A stretch of 64,000 nt of DNA, taken from NCBI GenBank assembly GCA_022605405.1, contig JABYQQ010000027.1, forward strand, positions 310,001 to 374,000, in the 5' to 3' direction. The position numbers were made by a program, and so were the translations under genes. A model generated the notes under the pieces. It had not been told where the DNA came from. It did not search any database and saw only the letters and a list, made by a program, of their open reading frames with translations. Position 1 is the first letter of the stretch; each line of letters starts with the position of its first letter. Source of the DNA: Earliella scabrosa. Lineage: Eukaryota > Basidiomycota > Agaricomycetes > Polyporales > Polyporaceae. Shown in pieces: positions 57,207 to 64,000 of the stretch.

Positions 57207-58437
57207 ATGGAATCGTACCCCCCACCCCCTCCAGGGCTGAACTACATCGCAATAATCGAACCTTCGCTCACCTTGCTGACCATCGGTGCTATCGGCGCCT
57301 CCATTCTCATTCCAATCGGCATCGCCTTGCTGTTCTTCTCTACCCCAGTACAAAGGAGGCGACCCATATTCATCTTGAACTTGCTCTCAGTTGCGTTCGG
57401 GGTGACTGAGGGTGCGCTCGACATTTACGAGCAGGTACATACTTTTTCTGCTCTGTGCTACCGCGTGTCACTGACGGACGTCTATTTGCTTAGCATCGCG
57501 GGATCCTCGCCCGTCCCGTTCATCCGAGCATCTACATCGTTGCCCTCCTCCTTTATATCCTCATACCTATGCTCGCCGATGGAATCCTCCTGATACGAGT
57601 CTTTGCGGTCTATCCTCCTCGACTACTATCCAAACTGCTGCAACTGGTAGTCTACGGCCCGATTGTGCTCGTCAAGATCGCACGTCTTGTGAACTGTCTG
57701 ATATACGCCGTACGATGGGCTTCAAAAACAGCGGAAAACACCACCCTTGCTCTGCAGGCCGGGCAGGACGCGTGGAACAGCCCCTCTCCCAAGATTGAAT
57801 GGGTTCTCATGCTGTTCGACACCTCGTGAGTTGGCCTATCAGGCTGTCACCTCATATACTCTCGAGTAACGTCAACAATCTCCCGCAGGTATATGTCTAT
57901 GCTCTTTCTACTGCGACTCCGCAAGAGTCGGCAGAACACAGCGCGAGTGGGACCTAGCACGACTGTAGCAAGTGGTATCAGCTCATCCAGTAAGCGTCCG
58001 ACTCTTTCTGGTGTTGCTCAGGTGTTGACGATATATTCGCAGGTTCTTACGCATCGCGCCTCAAAGCGCTCTTCTGGATCTCGGTCTCCAACTTCGTCAT
58101 CCCCGTCATCCTCACGCTCATCCAGCTTGTCTTTGTTTTCCGCGACAGAGACTTCTTCCATGGAAGCTGCGTGTTCGTCGTGAACACTTACATCCAGATC
58201 ATCGGCGTAATCCTCGCGACGGTATGGTGCTCAGGTGTACAGTGGAGCAGCGAGGACCAGTCGCACAAGACGGGCCAGCCTGAGCAGCACCCGATGAGCA
58301 CGATACAGTTCGCTTCCAGCGACAGCGCCAACCATACGGGCGGGAGCGAGACCGTACGGGGTAGTATTGAAGATTTTGGTCCGGTGTACCACATAAAGCA
58401 GTCTCAGGGCAGTTGTATCGCTGCGTCAGGTAAATGA
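57207..58437 (+). CDS. Seven-helix GPCR-like membrane protein, member 6
   Basis: Exons 57207-57434, 57494-57825, 57889-57989 and 58043-58437 give 351 residues. The N-terminus is MESYPPPPPGLNYIA; member 7 has an almost identical proline-rich start. Helices: LLTIGAIGASILIPIGIALL, PIFILNLLSVAFGVTEGAL, IYIVALLLYILIPMLADGIL, VYGPIVLVKIARLVNCLIY, IEWVLMLFDTSYMSMLFLL, LFWISVSNFVIPVILTLIQL and CVFVVNTYIQIIGVILATVW. Loops: QRRRPIF, RVFAVYPPR. The tail (about 75 residues) includes STIQFASSDSANHTGG, the family tail motif. It converges on the SDR gene. Function unknown; with member 7 it forms a separate sub-branch from members 2-5. Confidence 0.85.
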
Positions 58438-58658
58438 GTACGACGGCACAATATTAGTGTATGATGGGCGTAGGAACTATCTATGGTGTCTCGGATCACA
58501 TACGGTATGCATATGTTGCTGGCCGTAAGGAGAACATATGAGATCATTGATTCAGGGGTAGGTTCCGCTTTTTCTCCTCTGACTGGCATGCGGAGGCGTA
58601 GGCGCAAACTTGAGGAGCGCATACAGGCTCCCGTGCCGGGCATCATCTAACGTTAGAT

Positions 58659-60076
58659 TCACCCTAGGACCAATGCTTTGCACACAGCCTCTGTTTCCTC
58701 CCACAGCTCCTTCGCGAGCTCCTCGCTCTCTCCCTGCGGCACAGTAGGCGTTCCGACCTGCCCTGGCGGGATAATATATGCACCCTTATACTTCTCCCTG
58801 TCCGCCCTCACCGCCGGAGATGCGACCGCAAACACGGTGCTATACGCGCCCTCGGACGGCGGCACAAACGACCACCACATCCAGAGTCGCAGAATGGGCC
58901 CAAAGGCAGGCGAGCGCATGCTCCGATCACCACGGACACCCGGGGTGTCGACGAGGCCGGGGTCGATGGACATCACGGTAATCGGGACACCGCGCGCGTC
59001 GAAGTCTTTCTGGAGCGCCTTTGCGTAGAGGATGTTCGCGAGCTTCGTCTTTGCTGGGGCCGGTGTGAGTCCGGGTGAAGCGGACTGGAACTCTGGGAGT
59101 GTGAGCGAGACTCACCGTATCTGAGCATCTCGTGGTTCTTCACGCCCTTGAACTCCTCGTTGAAGTCGTCGAGGGTGGAGAAGCGCACGGTCCGCCCTTT
59201 GAGCAAGTGGGTGTAGCTCGACGCCATCTGCAGCCACAGCGGGGGTGCTCAATAGACTGGAAATGGGTAGGAGCGAAATTGCCAGTGCTTGAGCTACGTA
59301 CCATGGCTATTCGGACGTCATTCTGAGGATCGCGCGCGGTATCGGTCAACAAAGAGAGAAAGGTCTTTGTGAAAATGACGACGCCCAGGTAGCTAGATAT
59401 GGACCTATCATACCAAGATAGCACACGGTAGTGAAGAACTTACTTTGCGAGCATGATGTCTTGAACACCTGTACCGGGAACATCACGTCAGGAAGCAGAG
59501 ACGTGAGATGAGAGGGCACGCACCATCAGGACCAATAACATACGCCCGACGAGCACTGGTCCACTTTGGCATTGGTACCAACTCGCTTCACAAGGAAGGA
59601 ACACATGTGGAACTCACTAGCCTGCATTGTTGACTATGCACAAACACTGGCACTCAGGCTAGTAGTGCCCGTCGGAGAGGTGAGAGACGCACCAAGGATA
59701 TCCAGATGCTTCTCTCGTGTCAGAAACTCCTCCGCGCTGCGCCTAGTCTGACGTGGGTCGCTGAGATCGAGATGCAACCATTCGATCTGGCCGTTTCCTG
59801 GTTTAAGTCCCTCTGCGTGCAGCTGCTCAATGGCCGCGTCCGCGCGATCCTTGCTACGTGCGGCGAGATACACTTTTGCCCCACGTTGTGCGAGGTGCTG
59901 TATGATGGCGTACCCAAGACCGCGACTGGCGATACGTTGAATGTCAAAGGTATTGGAAATATTTCGATAAGAAGAACAGAGACGTACTTCCCGCCTGTGA
60001 CGATAGCTACCTTTCCGGTCAGGTCCGGAATATCTCTTGCCGGATCGAACGTTGACCGCTTGCGCGACCCACACAT
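58659..60076 (-). CDS. Short-chain dehydrogenase/reductase (retinol-dehydrogenase-like SDR)
   Basis: Minus strand from ATG 60076 (MCGSRKRSTFDPARDIPD); about seven exons ending at stop 58659. The exons read out the classic SDR order: KVAIVTGG then NRGLGYAI (TGxxxGxG cofactor loop), LDLSDP (adenine-site Asp), LDILVNNAG (NNAG motif), VSSM-like region as ASSYTHLLKG, then RYAKTKLANILYAKAL carrying the catalytic YxxxK, and VMSIDPGLVDTPG. The YxxxK is split by an intron (Tyr codon before 59115, Lys after 59045). An aliphatic hydrophobic C-terminal segment (ILRLWMWWSFVPP) may touch membranes, as in retinol-dehydrogenase-like SDRs. Cofactor preference (NADP versus NAD) and substrate are not clear. No lesion seen, though the small exon boundaries near 59640-59440 are inferred. 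Confidence 0.8.
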
Positions 60077-60764
60077 GGCGGTGCCGGTGAAGCTGTAATT
60101 CGAGAGGAGGCGGACAATAAGTCAGAATGGGGCACCGATTCGGAAGCGTTCACATGCAACGGGAGCACCTCAGACGCTCCAGCGATCATGTCGAAGACGA
60201 CCCTCTGCGGGACCAGTTGAGGAAATTGCACATACCATTCCATGCGAGCGGGACGTAAGCCATGGAAGAAAAGAACATGAGTAATCTGCGCATTGCGTTC
60301 CCATGCAATCTGTCCAGCCTATCCGAGCGCATGTTCCACTGGCAACTCGAGCTCGTCTGCCTAGCAGTTCCGTGTTGGCCCTGCTCCGAGACCTGAGGTG
60401 TCATATGGACTTGCTGAGATTTTGTGAACAGAATCAGTCAACGGATGTCCTCCTCTGATACTCTCAGTAATGAGACGCGTACGAGTCACTTGGGATGCAA
60501 ACAACAGACACCGCAAGCCTATTTTTGCCGAGGAAGACCTGTACCACGCAGCCGGCGTTAGAACGTTAGAGATTACTAGAGACCGACAACTCTCATGCCC
60601 TCCGTCCATCGGCCCCACAGCTTTGACCAAAATTCACGGTGTCTTGCTGGGTCTTATGGTTACTGAGTCTTGTTTCAGAGTGCGCCTAATCGAGAAGGTC
60701 AGTAACTGTTCGGAATCACGGTCAGAATGCAGACATCTCTACGTACAGAGTCTCGTTGAACGCC

Positions 60765-60807
60765 GAGAGAGAGAGAGAGAGAGAGAGAGGCTTCGGAGAG
60801 CGCAAGC
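60765..60807 (+). repeat. GA microsatellite plus 19-bp shared sequence, second copy
   Basis: (GA)n directly followed by GGCTTCGGAGAGCGCAAGC, as at 29203-29241. Sequences diverge soon after the 19-mer. Confidence 0.6.
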
Positions 60808-62230
60808 CCGAGGTGGTGTCAACCTGGGAGTCGGACGTAGCCGTTTCGAGCGTGGGAGATTCAACTTGATTCATGGGCGTCTCGCACCATGTGGCGTACT
60901 GGGATCTCAGATCTCAGACTCCGCCTTGCTCAGCCTCTTGCAACTTGCAAGTTGCTGTGTCGAACTCAGGTCGAACTCGTCTCCCATCGCCGTTGTCTGA
61001 GACTCTCGAGTCTCCATCGCTTCACATTATCTAGACGCTTTGGTGGTTCTACTCGTGTCTGTCTGCGCATGGCTAGCCTAGACAAGTCCCAAGTCCGACT
61101 CCGAACAAATCCTTACGAAGAGTCATCAACCGTAACGTTCCGGGTTGAAGGTCTGCGGTGGTGCACACGTGAGTTTGCTATTCAGGTCACCGGCGGGAAG
61201 CGCAATTTCGGGTTGGGCTGGTACTTTCGAGATGGCATAGGAGGGCACGTGAGGAAGTTTGTTTTGCCTCGACTGCAAGACAGGACGACCAGCATCGACC
61301 TGATGAGATGAAGTCTGTCTCGAGGCACCTAAGGTCGGTGGTGCGAGTCTGTAGCGCGCGAGCTATCCAACGTAGGATCGCCGTTGAGGTGAGCTTTGAG
61401 TGCTATGCTGCTGAGCGCTATGGACCTAGCACTATTAGAACAGGGGCGGACGTTCAACGCGTTGTCCTAAATGGGTCGCCGTCGTGTCGTACAGGTGCTT
61501 GTGTGGTGTGCTTACATGGTACTTGCCAGGAGAGCGAGCGAGACCAAGTGCGGTCTGACTGTCTAGGTCGTTTCGAGCAGATTGATCATTGCCTGCGACA
61601 TCAGTGCTCATCCGGCTCGAGCATGACGACTCAACTCGATGGAGGAGCTCGCTCACAGAGCTCTGGAAGCTCTTACGAAGAACCTCAACGCAGACCTTGG
61701 GCTCACGCACAGCTCTTGTACGAAGAGGCTAGAGCGACAAGAGGCTTCGCTATACTGGTACGCCCGGTCGTTTCCATGCCCTACCTGTCCAGCTGAATAA
61801 GCATCATCATCGATGGTAGTCATCCCTCGTCAACAGTCTTCCGTCGCGGGCATCAGAAAGCAGGACTTCGCTTCGGCCTCTCATCTCCAAAACAATCACA
61901 GGTATGGTCCACGAACTCCTGCCTCGCGTGGTCGGGTGCCACGTCATGTTCACAGTGTTGAGGACATCTGATGCATAGATCTCGGGAAAGGGATCTCTAT
62001 TGCGGGAGATGTCGCAGTGCTATTCATGTCGTCCATCCGCCCGCCGTGGTCATCAAGAAGGCGGGGCCGGTTCTTGGATGGGGCGCTGGACCACTCGACT
62101 CGGTCTAGCAGACCCAACGTCCCGTTGGGATCGCCGTCGATGCGCTCTCCGCTCGCCTTCCCGCACGCAACAGATCGATGTTCGTCAGCTCCTCCCTACC
62201 ACTGATCATCAGTTTGCCAGGATGGAGCCA

Positions 62231-62238
62231 ATATATAC
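62231..62238 (+). promoter_or_regulatory. TATA-like element (ATATATAC)
   Basis: ATATATAC lies about 70 bp upstream of the start codon of seven-helix member 7. Confidence 0.3.
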
Positions 62239-62306
62239 TTATAGCCCTTCGGTCGAAGCTGAACCCGAAGGGTCTGCTCCTCAAGACGTCCCGCAACACT
62301 TCTTAA

Positions 62307-63507
62307 ATGTCTTATCCTCCTCCTCCACCGGGGCTGACCTATATTGCGGTTGCTGAGCCTTTGCTCGACCTACTGATAATATCAGCTATCGGCTCCTCTA
62401 TTCTCATCCCCGTCGGCATATCCCTGCTCCTCTTCTCGACCTCTGCACAGAGGACGCAGCCGATCTTCTTCCTGAACTTCGTTTCCATTGCCCTGGGCGT
62501 GATACAGGGTGCCTTCAACATTTACGAACAGGTATGCTCTTCGTTTATATTGACTGAGCTTCACTGATGGCCTCGTATTCGCGCAGCATCGCGGCATCCT
62601 CGCTCGCCCCATCCATCCCACACTCTACATCGTCAATATCGTGATATTCATCACCATCCCGTTGTTCGCCGACACGATCCTTCTCCTCCGAGTGATCGCC
62701 GTCTATCCACCTCGATTCCTATCGAAGGCCTCGATAGCGGCGGTCTACGGGCCAGTTTTTGTCATCAAGGTCGCTCGTCTAGTCAACATCGTGATGTTCG
62801 CTGTACATTGGGCCTCGCAGTTGGGGGACAACCCTACCAGTATCTTCCAGGCCGGACAGAATGCATGGAACAGTCCGTTTCCGAAGATCGAATGGATGTT
62901 CATGTTGTTCGACAACTCGTAAGCAATCACATTCGGTTTCGCTGCTATCGTGTCTCACGGGTAAGCACTCTCATAGGTATATGTCTATGCTGTTTCTACT
63001 GCGACTTCGCAAGAGTAGGAAGAGCACTACGCGAGTGGCCAGTGCCACTGCGACGAACCAGAAATCAAGTGAGCGACCGAATTCCTTGGTATTACTCTTG
63101 CGCTGACCATGCGTCCGACTCCAGGTTCTTATGCGTCACGGCTCAAAGCCCTCTTCTGGATCGCAGTCTCCAACTTCGTCATCCCCGTTATCCTCACGCT
63201 CGTCCAGCTCGTCTTTGTCTTCTGCGACAGAGACTGGTTCCACGGGAGCTACGTGTTCATCGTGAACACGCACATCCAGATCGTCGGCGTCATCATGGCG
63301 ACGATCTGGTGCACGGGCATGCGGTGGAGCGACAGCGGCCGTCCATGCGAAGAGGATCAGCGGTACCCGCCGATGACCAACGTGCGGCTGGCTCCTGGTC
63401 AAAGCGCAAGCGAGACCGTGACGGAGGGTGAGGATACACGAGGAGGTGATGAGAACTACGGATCAGTCTACGATATGGAGGTGCAGAAGAGCACTACCGC
63501 TACATAG
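62307..63507 (+). CDS. Seven-helix GPCR-like membrane protein, member 7
   Basis: Exons 62307-62531, 62587-62918, 62977-63068 and 63125-63507 give 343 residues. It begins MSYPPPPPGLTYIAVAEP, like member 6. Helices: LLIISAIGSSILIPVGISLL, PIFFLNFVSIALGVIQGAF, LYIVNIVIFITIPLFADTIL, VYGPVFVIKVARLVNIVMF, IEWMFMLFDNSYMSMLFLL, LFWIAVSNFVIPVILTLVQL and YVFIVNTHIQIVGVIMATIW. QRTQPIF stands where other members have (R)RRxPIF, and RVIAVYPPR follows helix 3. Exon 2 (332 nt) has the same length as in member 6. The tail motif is degenerate (VRLAPGQSASET). Function unknown. Confidence 0.85.
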
Positions 63508-64000
63508 CCAGCGATGCCAGGGACTTGGATGAGCGAGGATTCGGAGATGGTCGTACTGATACCCAATGTTTGATATGAGAGAGATCAAACAGAGTATTCA
63601 CCTCCCGTAGGCGGAGCTGTTTACGGACATGGATACAGCGCTGGGGAACGGCTTGAGCCTTGAGGAAGGCATCAGCAAAGTCCCGAAACGCTCGCGCGAT
63701 TGCGAAGCGCCCCGCCGCGCGCGGGAGTTTGCGAGCGCTCGCAATCGCAGTCCAACCGAATACGATCGGGCGAGTGATTTCACTGTGCGCCTAGAGGGTC
63801 GTCATAAACGACATGCTAGATATACGATGATACCTGTCGCAAGTCCCGAGTTTGGGACCTTTAGCGCCGTGCGATTTTTCCGAGCTTTGCTCATGTCTGT
63901 GTATGTCGAAATACGCTGTGAATCTTTCCCTTTCACGACCTTGTTCAAGTCGGAGACCTGTCAAATTATGCGAGCACTCATATCATAATGAGAGACATAT
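63508..64000. other. Intergenic to window end, with a GC-rich hairpin
   Basis: No gene seen. The stretch 63696-63748 can fold into a long hairpin (listed separately). The last 150 bases are AT-rich and featureless. Confidence 0.4.
63696..63748. repeat. Imperfect inverted repeat (GC-rich hairpin)
   Basis: GCGATTGCGAAGCGC (63696-63710) pairs with GCGCTCGCAATCGC (63735-63748), with one unpaired base, across a 24-base GC-rich loop. No duplication flanks it, so it is not clearly a transposon. Confidence 0.55.

Larger units (their letters stand above)
60077..62306. other. Gene-poor stretch with a dispersed-repeat edge
   Basis: 2.2 kb without a supported gene. It contains the GA tract and shared 19-mer (60765-60807), followed by plus-strand frames (60889-61800) that are open but match no family. 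These may belong to the same dispersed element. Confidence 0.35.

Noticed and set aside
60889..61796. Plus-strand open frames after the second GA tract as a possible gene
   Set aside because: Short adjoining frames without splice-consistent joins, motifs or a credible start; possibly part of a dispersed repeat.
14963..63507. The seven-helix genes as STE3-type pheromone receptors of a B mating-type locus
   Set aside because: Sequence landmarks of STE3 receptors are absent and I saw no short pheromone-precursor genes ending in a CaaX box nearby.
1..64000. CRISPR arrays, rRNA genes, telomere repeats
   Set aside because: Looked for regularly spaced direct repeats, rRNA-like conserved stretches and TTAGGG runs; none found.

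Overview
The window is nuclear DNA of a filamentous basidiomycete, most likely an agaricomycete of the polypore type. The evidence is the gene architecture: most genes are broken into many exons by 41-85 nt GT-AG introns with GC-rich exons. The gene families also fit: DUF6533 membrane proteins, F-box/LRR-like proteins, class-C beta-lactamase-like secreted proteins, GMC oxidoreductases, an OTT_1508-type deaminase, and 7-TM proteins of a lineage-specific kind. There is no ribosomal, mitochondrial or bacterial signature. Species was not determined.

Left part (1-12.6 kb): two pieces of a decayed kynurenine-aminotransferase gene (minus strand, about 330-1117 and 4009-4306) flank an apparently intact deaminase-family gene on the plus strand (1237-3193). 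Two beta-lactamase/transpeptidase-like genes with identical exon layout (4944-7146, 10430-12616) enclose an F-box gene (8160-9978). A 634-bp non-autonomous transposon (7520-8153) with 125-bp perfect terminal inverted repeats and a 9-bp target duplication sits directly at the F-box gene's 5' end.

Middle-left (15-34 kb): an island of membrane proteins. Five genes of a compact seven-helix, GPCR-like family (14963, 19443, 25806, 28629 minus, 32829) are interleaved with two tandem DUF6533 genes (17130, 22269) and two copies of a decayed homologous block (20.8-21.6 kb, 24.2-25.1 kb). A GMC oxidoreductase (30175-32279) lies among them. Two more members of the seven-helix family are at 57207 and 62307, making seven in 64 kb. 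All share intron positions and a short motif in the cytoplasmic tail.

Middle-right (34-42 kb): three tandem minus-strand genes for single-pass, Ser/Thr-rich, mucin-like membrane proteins. Their tails all end in a shared pattern (basic residues, a DGGVR-like stretch, then S-T-L-P-P-P-Y), a PPxY motif of the kind bound by WW domains of NEDD4/Rsp5 ligases.

Right part (45-64 kb): a DHA2-type MFS transporter; a broken paralog of the F-box gene with a frameshift and a stop; a membrane-anchored pepsin-like protease; a second GMC oxidoreductase in inverted orientation; an SDR; and two seven-helix genes. A working view, inferred only, is a cell-surface sensing and extracellular chemistry neighbourhood that grew by local duplication. 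Long stretches (12.6-15.0, 41.6-45.4, 60.1-62.3 kb) contain no gene I can support.
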